NCBI GenBank assembly: GCA_037190665.1
Contig: JBBCJT010000103.1
Coordinates: forward strand, 1-13,014
Source of the DNA: JBBCJT01 sp037190665
GTDB taxonomy: Bacteria > Pseudomonadota > Alphaproteobacteria > Acetobacterales > Acetobacteraceae
Direction: 5' to 3'
Length of the DNA stretch: 13,014 nucleotides
The notes under the pieces were generated by a model that was not told where the DNA came from, did not search any database, and saw only the letters and a program-made list of their open reading frames with translations. Shown piece by piece: positions 6,663 through 12,986 of the stretch (positions are counted from its first letter, which is position 1; each line of letters opens with the position of its first letter). The translations under genes were made by a program, and so were the position numbers.

Positions 6663-7108
6663 GCGAGGTCCTCGATCTTCTGCAAACGGCGGTCGTGGCG
6701 GCCGCCCTCATAGGCGGTGGAGAGGAAGGCGCGCAGCGAATCGAGCGCGGTCTCCACGCCGGTGGTGCGGCCACCGAAAGCGATGACGTTGGCGTCGTTG
6801 TGCGCGCGGGTCAGGCGGGCGCCGGTCACGTCGTGGACCAGCGCGCAGCGGATGCCGTGATGGCGGTTGGCGGCGATCGACATGCCGATGCCGGTGCCGC
6901 AGACCAGCACGCCGAAGCGGGCGCGGCCGTCCAGCACGGCGCGGCACACCTGCCCCGCGAAATCCGGGTAATCGACGCTCGCCGTCCCGTCGGTGCCCAT
7001 GTCCAGCACCGGGTGGCCGGATGCGCGCAACGCCTCGGCAAGGGCGGATTTCAGCGTCACGCCGCCGTGGTCGGCGCCCAGCGCGATGGGGGTGGCGAGG
7101 GGGTCCAT
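6659..7108 (-). CDS. rpiB: Ribose-5-phosphate isomerase B
   Basis: Interconverts ribulose 5-phosphate and ribose 5-phosphate; ribulose 5-phosphate is also the substrate of the RibB enzyme in this cluster. The 149 residues are typical. Seen: ALGADHGGVTLK (9-20), SVDYPDFA (44-51), CGTGIGMSIAANR (70-82) with the catalytic Cys70 and the anion-hole loop, RAHNDANVIAFGGR (101-114) with the ring-opening histidine, and YEGGRHDRRLQKI (133-145). The start ATG has an AGGGG ribosome site six bases upstream (minus-strand 7119-7115) and sits inside a perfect 12-bp palindrome (7102-7113). The stop overlaps glyA by four bases, so it appears to open the minus-strand gene cluster, 190 bases after the small hypothetical gene. 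Confidence 0.95.
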   Translation of the reverse strand: MDPLATPIALGADHGGVTLKSALAEALRASGHPVLDMGTDGTASVDYPDFAGQVCRAVLDGRARFGVLVCGTGIGMSIAANRHHGIRCALVHDVTGARLTRAHNDANVIAFGGRTTGVETALDSLRAFLSTAYEGGRHDRRLQKIEDLA

Positions 7109-7132
7109 GGACCACCCCTACCACGCCGTGGC

Positions 7133-7151
7133 GGTAGCCTTGAAGGCTACC
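7133..7151 (-). repeat. Short perfect hairpin in the rpiB upstream region
   Basis: Arms 7133-7140 and 7144-7151 (GGTAGCCT paired with AGGCTACC) enclose a three-base loop. It lies 25 bases before the rpiB start and just after the tandem repeat array when read on the minus strand. There is no U-tract, so a terminator role is unsupported; it may be an RNA structure in the rpiB leader. Confidence 0.6.
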
Positions 7152-7165
7152 CCCGGAGGCGGGTG

Positions 7166-7330
7166 CGCAGGCCGGACCCGCGCGGTACGGAAGACCGTGT
7201 CAGGCTTGCACGCCGCGGCGCGAAAGGCGCCGTCAGGCCTGCATGGCGCGGCGCGAAGGGCGCCGTCAGATCGGCACAGCGCGGCGCCAAAGGCGCCGTC
7301 AGGCCGGCACGGCGCGGCGCAGCCGGGTGA
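7166..7330. repeat. Five-unit 33-bp tandem repeat array
   Basis: Units begin at 7166, 7199, 7232, 7265 and 7298, each exactly 33 bases apart. The middle three are the best preserved: units 2 and 3 agree at 29 of 33 positions, units 3 and 4 at 26 of 33. The first is diverged but aligns without gaps, and the last is conserved only for about 23 bases. Most units carry the core GTCAGGC and end in a small inverted repeat around a triplet loop, perfect in the fourth unit (GGCGCC, AAA, GGCGCC at 7283-7297). The last unit overlaps the stop codon of the small minus-strand gene. Because 33 is divisible by three, spurious open frames run through it on both strands. There are no spacers, so this is not a CRISPR array. 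Confidence 0.85.
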
Positions 7331-7529
7331 GTTTTCCCAGCGCGAGGCGCGTCAGCGAGTCCTCGCCGGCCTTGGCCGGGCCGATGGCCGTCGCCTCGAG
7401 CCCGGTCTCGGCATCGACGGCCGCCACGCGCAGCCACATGCCTGCACGCTTGACTTCGACGATGGTTTCCGCTCCGGGCGCACAATACTGTGCCGCCGCG
7501 CCGCCCGGGCGTTTCAGGAGTGCCACCAT
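7299..7529 (-). CDS. Small conserved-looking hypothetical protein (DUF6898-like)
   Basis: A 76-residue frame beginning MVALLKRP. The C-terminal two thirds look truly coding: the stretch AETIVEVKRAGMWLRVAAVD, followed by AETGLEATAIGPAKAGEDSL and TRLALGKLTRLRR, has strong GC at third codon positions and the rhythm of a small beta-rich domain. It recalls the short alphaproteobacterial proteins named DUF6898, which share the pattern VKV.A.DA.TG.E..I.GPA....L...AL.KL; this link is from memory. The first 20 residues are less convincing, and the start is uncertain (ATG 7529, GTG 7526 or TTG 7550). ATG 7529 overlaps the metY start codon on the other strand. It is transcribed toward rpiB, and its stop lies in the last unit of the 33-bp array. 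Function unknown. Confidence 0.6.
   Translation of the reverse strand: MVALLKRPGGAAAQYCAPGAETIVEVKRAGMWLRVAAVDAETGLEATAIGPAKAGEDSLTRLALGKLTRLRRAVPA
7516..7520 (+). promoter_or_regulatory. Ribosome binding site of metY
   Basis: AGGAG seven bases before the ATG at 7528. It fixes that start, although the open frame continues upstream to 7243 through unfamiliar arginine-rich sequence over the repeat array. Confidence 0.75.
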
Positions 7530-8835
7530 GGATACGTTCGTTTCCTCCAATCCCGAGACCCAGGTCCTGCATGCCGGCTGGCGCCGGGACCCCGCTACCG
7601 GGGCCGTCTCCGTGCCGATCTATCAGACCACGTGTTACCAGTTCGACAGCACCGGACACGCAGCTGACCTGTTCGCCCTGCGGACCCTGGGCAACATCTA
7701 CACTCGCATCATGAACCCGACCGTCGATGCGCTTGAGAAGCGTGTCGCCGCGTTGGAAGGGGGTGCGGCGGCACTCGCGGTCGCGTCCGGGCAGTCAGCT
7801 ACCATGTTCTCCGTGCTCAATCTCGCCTCGGCCGGTGACAACATCGTGTCATCGACGGACCTTTACGGTGGCACCTGGAACCTGTTCGCCAACACGCTGA
7901 AGGAGTTCGGTATCGAGGTGCGCTTCGTCGATCCCGCGGATCCCGAAGCCTTCGCACGCGCCACCGATGATCGCACGCGCGCGTACTATGCCGAGACGCT
8001 GCCGAACCCGAAGCTCGAGGTCTTCCCGATCGCGGAGGTCGCGGCGATCGGCCGGCGGCTCGGCGTGCCGCTGATCATGGACAACACTGCCGCACCGATC
8101 CTCTGCCGTCCGCTCGGCCTTGGTGCCGCGGTGGTGATGCATTCCACCACCAAGTGGATGAACGGCCATGCCAGCGCCATCGGCGGAATCGTCGTCGACG
8201 GCGGCAATTTCGACTGGGCGGCGCATGCCGAACGTTTTCCCAAGCTCAACACGCCCGACCCGTCCTATCACGGCGCGGTCTGGACGGAGGCCGCGAAGCC
8301 GCTCGGCCCCATCGCCTATATCCTGCGCATGCGCGTGACGCTGCTGCGCGATGTCGGCGCGGCCATGTCGCCGTTCAACGCCTTCCTGTTCCTGCAGGGG
8401 CTGGAGAGCCTGCCGCTCCGCATGGAGCGCCATTGCGCCAACGCGCTGCGCGTCGCCGCGTGGCTCGCGAAGCACCCGAAGGTAAGCCGGGTGATCCATC
8501 CCTCGCTGTTCGAGGGCGAAGCGCGGCGGCGGGCGGAGGCCGGGCTGAAGGGCGGGCTCGGCAGTCTGGTCGGGTTCGAACTCGCCGGCGGCAAGGCGGA
8601 CGGGCAGCGCTTCATCGATGCGTTGAAGCTGTTCTACCATGTCGCCAATATCGGCGACTCCCGCAGCCTCGCGATCCATCCGGCGACGACGACGCACAGC
8701 CAGCTCAGCGAGGCGGAACAGAAGGCCACCGGCGTAACGCCCGGCTACGTGCGACTGTCGATCGGCATCGAGCATATCGACGACATCATCGCCGACCTGG
8801 AGCAGGCGCTGGCAACGGCAGAGGTGACGGCATGA
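7528..8835 (+). CDS. metY: O-acetylhomoserine sulfhydrylase-type PLP enzyme (MetY family)
   Basis: Cys/Met-metabolism PLP enzyme, most likely making homocysteine from O-acetylhomoserine and sulfide. The 435 residues fit the long MetY branch rather than the shorter (about 390) MetB/MetC branch. Seen: TQVLHAG at 11-17, NIYTRIMNPTVDALEKRVA (56-74) with the phosphate-contacting Tyr and Arg, an ALEGG..ALA segment, the PLP-ring aspartate in IMDNTAAP (183-190), the Schiff-base lysine at 209 in MHSTTKWMNGHASAIGG (204-220), and NIGDSRSLAIHPATTTHSQLS near the C-terminus. After the lysine the motif reads GHASAIGG where GHGTSIGG is usual, a mild variation. The start is supported by an AGGAG seven bases upstream. 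Its stop overlaps the hemB ATG. The exact sulfur or acyl substrate cannot be settled from sequence. Confidence 0.9.
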   Translation: MDTFVSSNPETQVLHAGWRRDPATGAVSVPIYQTTCYQFDSTGHAADLFALRTLGNIYTRIMNPTVDALEKRVAALEGGAAALAVASGQSATMFSVLNLASAGDNIVSSTDLYGGTWNLFANTLKEFGIEVRFVDPADPEAFARATDDRTRAYYAETLPNPKLEVFPIAEVAAIGRRLGVPLIMDNTAAPILCRPLGLGAAVVMHSTTKWMNGHASAIGGIVVDGGNFDWAAHAERFPKLNTPDPSYHGAVWTEAAKPLGPIAYILRMRVTLLRDVGAAMSPFNAFLFLQGLESLPLRMERHCANALRVAAWLAKHPKVSRVIHPSLFEGEARRRAEAGLKGGLGSLVGFELAGGKADGQRFIDALKLFYHVANIGDSRSLAIHPATTTHSQLSEAEQKATGVTPGYVRLSIGIEHIDDIIADLEQALATAEVTA

Positions 8836-9869
8836 ACGCTTTCGACGGCAGTCCGGCCCGCATCACGGCCACCACCGCGCCCGGCGGCGCGTTCCCCGCG
8901 CGGCGCATGCGGCGCAACCGCCACGACGCCTGGACACGCCGCCTCGTCGCGGAGACGAAGCTGTCGGCGGATGACCTGATCTGGCCGATCTTCGTGAAGG
9001 CGGGCGCCGGGCAGGAGGATGTCGCCTCGATGCCCTTCGTGCGTCGCGTCGGCCTCGACCTTCTCGCCGCGCATGTGGAGCCCGCCGCACGGCTCGGCAT
9101 TCCCGCGATCGCTATCTTCCCGGTCACGCCGCACGAGCGGAAGGACGCGGAGGGGACGGAGGCGACCAACCCGGACAACCTGATCTGCTCCGCCGCGCGG
9201 CTACTGAAGAAGGAATTCCCGCAGATCGGGCTGGTCGGCGATGTCGCGCTCGATCCCTACACCACCCATGGGCATGACGGCGTGATCCGCGACGGCTATG
9301 TCGCCAACGACGAGACGCTGCACGTGCTCGCACAGCAGGCGCTGGTGCAGGCCGAAGCCGGCATCGACGTGATCGCGCCGTCGGACATGATGGACGGGCG
9401 CGTGGCCGCGATCCGCACGGCGCTGGATGCGCAGGGGCTGATCCACACGCGCATCATGTCCTATGCGGCGAAGTACGCCTCCGCCTTCTACGGCCCGTTC
9501 CGCGACGCGGTCGGTTCCTCCGGCACGCTGAAAGGCGACAAGCGCACCTACCAGATGGACCCCGCCAATACCGACGAGGCGCTGCGCGAGGTCGCGCTCG
9601 ATCTGGATGAGGGCGCCGATATGGTGATGGTGAAGCCCGGCATGCCGTATCTGGACATCGTCCGCCGCGTGGCGGACCGGTTCAGCGTGCCGACCTTCGC
9701 CTATCAGGTGTCCGGCGAGTACGCGATGATCAGCGCGGCGGCGCAGAACGGCTGGATCGACCGGCGCGCGGCGATGCTGGAATCGCTGCTGGGCTTCAAG
9801 CGCGCGGGGGCGGACGGCGTGCTGACCTACTTCGCCGTCGAGGCAGCCGAGGCCCTGCGCGAGGCATGA
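8832..9869 (+). CDS. hemB: Porphobilinogen synthase (delta-aminolevulinic acid dehydratase), Mg-type
   Basis: Joins two 5-aminolevulinate molecules to porphobilinogen, the first pyrrole in heme, siroheme and cobalamin synthesis. The 345 residues are typical. The two active-site lysines are visible at about 214 (MSYAAKYASAFYGPFRDA) and 268 (MVMVKPGMPYLD, Schiff-base lysine). The metal site reads DVALDPYTTHGHDG at 137-150, with Ala and Asp where zinc enzymes have cysteines; this is the Mg-dependent allosteric type known from Pseudomonas and Bradyrhizobium. The N-terminal FPARRMRRNR arm (21-30) and EGTEATNPDNL (107-117) are also of that group. It starts in an ATGA overlap with metY and ends in one with the next small gene, so the three are probably one operon. 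Confidence 0.96.
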   Translation: MNAFDGSPARITATTAPGGAFPARRMRRNRHDAWTRRLVAETKLSADDLIWPIFVKAGAGQEDVASMPFVRRVGLDLLAAHVEPAARLGIPAIAIFPVTPHERKDAEGTEATNPDNLICSAARLLKKEFPQIGLVGDVALDPYTTHGHDGVIRDGYVANDETLHVLAQQALVQAEAGIDVIAPSDMMDGRVAAIRTALDAQGLIHTRIMSYAAKYASAFYGPFRDAVGSSGTLKGDKRTYQMDPANTDEALREVALDLDEGADMVMVKPGMPYLDIVRRVADRFSVPTFAYQVSGEYAMISAAAQNGWIDRRAAMLESLLGFKRAGADGVLTYFAVEAAEALREA

Positions 9870-10228
9870 CCGGCCGCAGCGCCCCACCCCCGGCACGGAA
9901 GATGCGCGGGGTGGCGGCGCTGCTTGCTGCCTGCCTCACCGCCGGCGCGGCGGAGGCGCAGTTCCTGTCGCTGACGGAGGTGCGCGAGGCGTGCGCGGCC
10001 GACGACCCGCGCTGCGACTGGTTCATCGCCGCGATCGCCGACCTGCACAATTCCCGGCTGCTCGACGTGCCCGACCCGTCGCGGCCCTGCATCCCGCGCG
10101 GCACGCCGGCATGGCAGCAGATCGAGGCCGCGCGCGCCTTCCTTGCCGAACTGCCCGACGGGGCGATCTGGACCCCGGCGGAGGCGGTGATGATCGGCCT
10201 CTCCCGCCGCTTTCCCTGCCGGCGGTAG
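9866..10228 (+). CDS. Exported small protein resembling the Rap1a/Tai immunity family
   Basis: A 120-residue precursor. Residues 13-31 form a signal peptide (MRGVAALLAACLTAGAAEA), probably cleaved before Q32. The mature part has four cysteines (43, 50, 75, 118) and the layout of Rap1a/Tai proteins: LTEVREAC near the start, a helix CDWFIAAIADLH, the CIPRGTPAWQQ turn (75-85), a helix with AARAFLAELP, and a terminal AEAVMIGLSRRFPC. Founding members neutralise periplasmic type VI amidase effectors, but most genomic relatives stand alone with unknown roles. No effector or secretion gene is visible here, so immunity is not shown. The start may instead be the ATG at 9902, closer to the signal peptide; the ATGA overlap with hemB favours 9866. 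Family assignment is by motif memory. Confidence 0.8.
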   Translation: MTGRSAPPPARKMRGVAALLAACLTAGAAEAQFLSLTEVREACAADDPRCDWFIAAIADLHNSRLLDVPDPSRPCIPRGTPAWQQIEAARAFLAELPDGAIWTPAEAVMIGLSRRFPCRR

Positions 10229-10305
10229 CGCAGCGCCCCTGCCCTGCGCGGCCGGCGGGTTGCGACCATGCGCCGCTTTGCGGAGGATCGGGACCTTCCT
10301 GCAAC

Positions 10306-10312
10306 GAAGGGA
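10306..10312 (+). promoter_or_regulatory. Ribosome binding site that decides the amidohydrolase start
   Basis: GAAGGGA lies six bases before a GTG at 10319 and directly against the ATG at 10313. The spacing favours the GTG. A short complementary CCTTC at 10294-10298 could pair with part of it, but only over five bases. Confidence 0.55.
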
Positions 10313-10318
10313 ATGCAC

Positions 10319-11266
10319 GTGGGCCCCGGTCTCTATGACGGTCCGGTCATCGACGCCCATCACCACCTGTGGGACCTGTCGATGCAGCGCCATCCCTGGC
10401 TCGTCGGCGCCGATCCGGCGGCGCGTGCGCTTGGCGACCTCGCCTATCTCCGTCGCGACTACATCATCGCCGACCTGCTGGCGGATGCCGCGGGGCAGAA
10501 CATCGTCGGCACGGTCCATGTCGAGGCGCTGTGGGACCGCGCCCGCGATCCGGTGGAGGAGACGGCGTGGCTCGACTCGCTGTCCCGCCCCGAGGGCATC
10601 GCCGGGCGCTACGTCGCCTACGTCCCCCTCGCCCATCCCGACGCCGCCGCGCTGATCGAACGGCAGGCGGCCCGCCCGCGCGTGACCGGCCTGCGGGAGA
10701 CGATCCGCTGGCACCCCGACCCGACGAAGCGCTGGGCCGAGGACCGGATCGTCGCGGACCCCGCATGGCGCCGCGGCCTCGCGCATCTGGCCGGGCGCGG
10801 CTGGGTGATGGAACTGCTGATGAACCCGTATCAGGCCGGGCAGGTCGCGGACCTCGCCGCCGCGTTCCCCGAACAGGCGATCGTGGTGAACCATTGCGGG
10901 ACGCCGAACGACCGTGACGCCGCCGGCCTCGCCCGCTGGCGCGACGGGCTCGCGCGCATGGCCGCGCAGCCGAACATCGCGATCAAGCTCTCCAACGCGT
11001 CCGCCTATGTCGCCGACACGTCGGACGATGCGCTCGCCGCCGTCATCCGCCCCTGCCTCGATGCCTTCGGCCCGTCGCGGTCGATGTTCGGCACCGACTA
11101 TCCCGTGGCGCGGCGCACGATGCGCTACGGCGCCATCTGCGATGCGGTGCGCCGCATCCTCGGCGACCTCGATCCCGCCGCGCAGCGCGACGTGTTCCAC
11201 GACACCGCCGCCCGGCTCTACCGCTTCAACACTCCGGAGAAGACCGCATGCACCGCCGCACCCTGA
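10319..11266 (+). CDS. Amidohydrolase family 2 metal-dependent hydrolase (COG3618 type)
   Basis: A TIM-barrel hydrolase of the lactonase/decarboxylase-like amidohydrolase branch. With the GTG start it has 315 residues. Seen: VIDAHHHLWDLS (10-21), where the histidines bind the metal, HVEALWD (67-73), TGLRETIRWHPDP (123-135), VVNHCGTPND (189-198) with the central histidine, and SMFGTDYPVAR (255-265) with the C-terminal catalytic aspartate. Relatives act on sugar lactones or aromatic carboxylates; the substrate here cannot be told. No signal peptide. The frame extends upstream to ATG 10268, but that extension has no ribosome site and no family resemblance. The gene overlaps the next one by 19 bases, so the two are surely co-expressed, hinting that it processes something bound by the substrate-binding protein. 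Confidence 0.88.
   Translation: MGPGLYDGPVIDAHHHLWDLSMQRHPWLVGADPAARALGDLAYLRRDYIIADLLADAAGQNIVGTVHVEALWDRARDPVEETAWLDSLSRPEGIAGRYVAYVPLAHPDAAALIERQAARPRVTGLRETIRWHPDPTKRWAEDRIVADPAWRRGLAHLAGRGWVMELLMNPYQAGQVADLAAAFPEQAIVVNHCGTPNDRDAAGLARWRDGLARMAAQPNIAIKLSNASAYVADTSDDALAAVIRPCLDAFGPSRSMFGTDYPVARRTMRYGAICDAVRRILGDLDPAAQRDVFHDTAARLYRFNTPEKTACTAAP
11236..11240 (+). promoter_or_regulatory. Ribosome binding site of the substrate-binding protein gene
   Basis: GGAGA seven bases before the ATG at 11248, inside the end of the amidohydrolase gene. It gives this overlapping gene its own initiation signal. Confidence 0.65.
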
Positions 11267-12825
11267 TCGCCGCCACCGGCGCAGCCCTCGCCGCGCCACG
11301 CCTGTCCCGTGCCCAGGCGGCCCCGGTGCTGCGGTTCATCCCGCAGGCGGACCTCGCCGTACTCGACCCGGTCTGGACCCCCGCCTACGTCACGCGCCAC
11401 CACGCCTATCTCGTGTTCGACACGCTGTACGGGCTGGATGCGCAGATGAAGGTGCATCCGCAGATGGTCGCCGGCCACCGGATCGAGGATGACGGCAAGC
11501 GCTGGGTGCTGACGCTGCGCGACGGGCTGCGCTTCCATGACGGCGCGCCGGTGCTGGCGCGCGACTGCGTCGCCAGCATCAACCGCTGGGCCAAGCGCGA
11601 CGGGTTCGGCCGCACCCTGCTCGCGGCGACGCAGGAACTCTCCGCGCCCGACGACCGCACCATCGTCTTCCGCCTGTCGCGTCCGTTCCCGCAGCTTTCC
11701 TTCGCGCTCGCCAAGACCGCGGCGAACAACTGCTTCATGATGCCGCAGCGCATCGCCGAGACGGACGCCTTTACCCAGATCTCGGAGATGATCGGCTCCG
11801 GCCCGTTCCGCTTCGTGGCGGGCGAGCGCGTGCCGGGCGCGAAGGTCGTCTACCAGCGCTTCGCGGACTACATCCCGCGCGCGGATGGCGAGGCGAGCTT
11901 CACCGCCGGGCCGAAGCAGGTGCATTTCGAGCGCGTCGAATGGACGGTGATGCCCGAAGCCGCGGCCGCCTCCGCCGCGCTGATGGCCAACGAGTCCGAC
12001 TGGTGGGAACTGCCGCCGCCCGACCTGCTGCCGCTGGTGAAGCGCAACCGCGCCATCAACGTCTCGGTGCAGGACCCCACCGGCTATATCGGCTGCATGC
12101 GGCTGAACCACGCGCAGCCGCCGTTCAACAACCCGGCCCTGCGCCGCGCCATCCTCGGGGCGGTCGTGCAGTCGGACTTCATGCAGGCGGCGGCCGGCAC
12201 CGATCCGGACATGTGGGCGGAAGGCGTGGGCATCTTCTGCCCCGGCACGCCGATGGCGAGCACGGCGGGGCTGGAGGTGCTGACCGGCCCGCGCGACCTC
12301 GCGAAGTCGCGCGAGGCGGTGAAGGCCGCGGGCTATGCCGGCGAGAAGGTGGTGGTGATGGGCGCGACCGACCTCGCCATCCTGAAGGCCGCCGGGGAGG
12401 TCACCGTCGACCTGCTCACCAGGCTTGGCCTGAATGTCGAGTATCAGGCGACCGACTGGGGCACGGTCGTGCAGCGGCGCAACAGCAAGGAGCCGGTGGA
12501 GCGGGGCGGCTGGAGCGTGCTGAGCAACTTCTGGGGCGGCATGGATCAGGCCACGCCGCCGACGCACGCGCTGCTGGCGAGCAACGGCGCGAACGCCGCC
12601 TACGGCTGGCCGGACTCGCCGCGCATCGAGGAACTGCGCGCGCAGTGGCTGGACGCGCCCGACCTCGCCGCGCAGCAGGCGATCGCCGCGGACCTGCAGA
12701 AGCAGGCGTTCCAGGACGTGCCGTACATCCCGCTCGGCCAGTACTTCTACGCCACCGCCTACCGGCGGAACCTGACGGGAATGCTGAACGGCTTCCCGCT
12801 GTTCTGGAACCTCAAGCGCGGGTAA
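11248..12825 (+). CDS. ABC transporter substrate-binding protein, family 5 (peptide/nickel type), exported
   Basis: Periplasmic solute receptor of the SBP_bac_5 class. The 525 residues are typical. The first 24 form a signal peptide with twin arginines (MHRRTLIAATGAALAA, then an RAQA cleavage site), so export by Tat is plausible. Mature features follow the family order: LDPVWTPAYVTRHHAYLVFDTLYGLD (about 39-64), MVAGHRIEDDGKRWVLTLRDGLRFHDGAPV (73-102), DCVASINRW, GSGPFRFV, a long variable middle, FNNPALRRAILGAV, and YIPLGQYFYATAYRRNLTG near the end. It overlaps the amidohydrolase gene by 19 bases and has its own GGAGA site. No permease or ATPase gene is in the window, and the sequence after the stop is repeat-like. 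Many Acetobacteraceae and Burkholderia relatives bring in peptides or opines; the ligand is unknown. Confidence 0.93.
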   Translation: MHRRTLIAATGAALAAPRLSRAQAAPVLRFIPQADLAVLDPVWTPAYVTRHHAYLVFDTLYGLDAQMKVHPQMVAGHRIEDDGKRWVLTLRDGLRFHDGAPVLARDCVASINRWAKRDGFGRTLLAATQELSAPDDRTIVFRLSRPFPQLSFALAKTAANNCFMMPQRIAETDAFTQISEMIGSGPFRFVAGERVPGAKVVYQRFADYIPRADGEASFTAGPKQVHFERVEWTVMPEAAAASAALMANESDWWELPPPDLLPLVKRNRAINVSVQDPTGYIGCMRLNHAQPPFNNPALRRAILGAVVQSDFMQAAAGTDPDMWAEGVGIFCPGTPMASTAGLEVLTGPRDLAKSREAVKAAGYAGEKVVVMGATDLAILKAAGEVTVDLLTRLGLNVEYQATDWGTVVQRRNSKEPVERGGWSVLSNFWGGMDQATPPTHALLASNGANAAYGWPDSPRIEELRAQWLDAPDLAAQQAIAADLQKQAFQDVPYIPLGQYFYATAYRRNLTGMLNGFPLFWNLKRG

Positions 12826-12828
12826 GCG

Positions 12829-12925
12829 GCGGGGCTCCGCCCCGCGCCCCGGCAGGGCGCTGCCCTGCACCCGCAAGGGGCCACCGGCCCCTTGACCCGG
12901 GAGTCCATCAAGCGGGCCTTCGGCC
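12829..12925 (+). repeat. Array of four triplet-loop hairpins after the substrate-binding protein gene
   Basis: Four hairpins follow each other, each with a three-base loop: arms 12829-12835/12839-12845 (GCGGGGC, loop TCC), 12852-12858/12862-12868 (GCAGGGC, loop GCT), 12874-12882/12886-12894 (CAAGGGGCC, loop ACC) and 12915-12918/12922-12925 (GGCC, loop TTC). The first lies three bases after the stop codon. Strings of this kind are familiar dispersed intergenic repeats in Roseomonas-like genomes (from memory). They could stabilise the mRNA 3' end or help termination, but there is no U-tract. Confidence 0.75.
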
Positions 12926-12928
12926 AAA

Positions 12929-12986
12929 TCGATCGTCTGACCCCACCCCCTCGAGGATTATCGTGGGGGTGGGGTCAGACGATCGA
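12929..12986. repeat. Perfect 22-bp inverted repeat with 14-base loop
   Basis: Arms at 12929-12950 and 12965-12986 are exact complements; the inner half of the left arm reads TGACCCCACCCCC. The 14-base loop (12951-12964) is unremarkable. No T-run follows, so it is a poor intrinsic terminator unless used with a factor. GGGGTCAGAC-containing repeats are common at ends of mobile elements and in REP-like elements, so an insertion sequence end or a miniature element is possible. The remaining 28 bases to the window edge have no recognisable gene. Confidence 0.7.

Noticed and set aside
7102..7113. Perfect 12-bp palindrome GGTCCATGGACC around the rpiB start codon
   Set aside because: Probably chance in GC-rich sequence; six pairs with no loop cannot fold into a stable RNA hairpin, and no regulator is suggested.
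7166..7330. CRISPR array
   Set aside because: The repeats are directly contiguous with no unique spacers, and no cas gene is present.
7450..7487. Possible sigma-70 promoter for metY (TTGACT with a later ACAATA)
   Set aside because: The two hexamers are 26 bases apart, well outside the usual 16-18, and no other good pairing was visible.
7147..7659. Minus-strand frame with 11-residue peptide repeats, and the upstream plus-strand extension of metY through the same repeats
   Set aside because: Both arise because the 33-bp repeat period is a multiple of three; neither has a good start signal, and both conflict with better-supported genes.
9866..10228. A type VI immunity-effector pair
   Set aside because: The immunity-like protein has no neighbouring effector, and adjacent genes are metabolic, so the pair is not supported in this window.
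10228..10249. Possible terminator after the Rap1a-like gene
   Set aside because: Only a six-base stem (GCGCAG/CTGCGC) with a ten-base loop and no T-run; too weak to call.
9827..11299. 490-codon minus-strand frame opposite the Rap1a-like and amidohydrolase genes
   Set aside because: It spans two unrelated real genes and the gap between them, with no conserved motifs of its own.
11218..12927. Open frame of 569 codons on the minus strand opposite the substrate-binding protein gene
   Set aside because: It mirrors the plus-strand gene, has low-complexity Arg/Gly/His-rich content and no family motif; long antisense frames are expected at this GC content.
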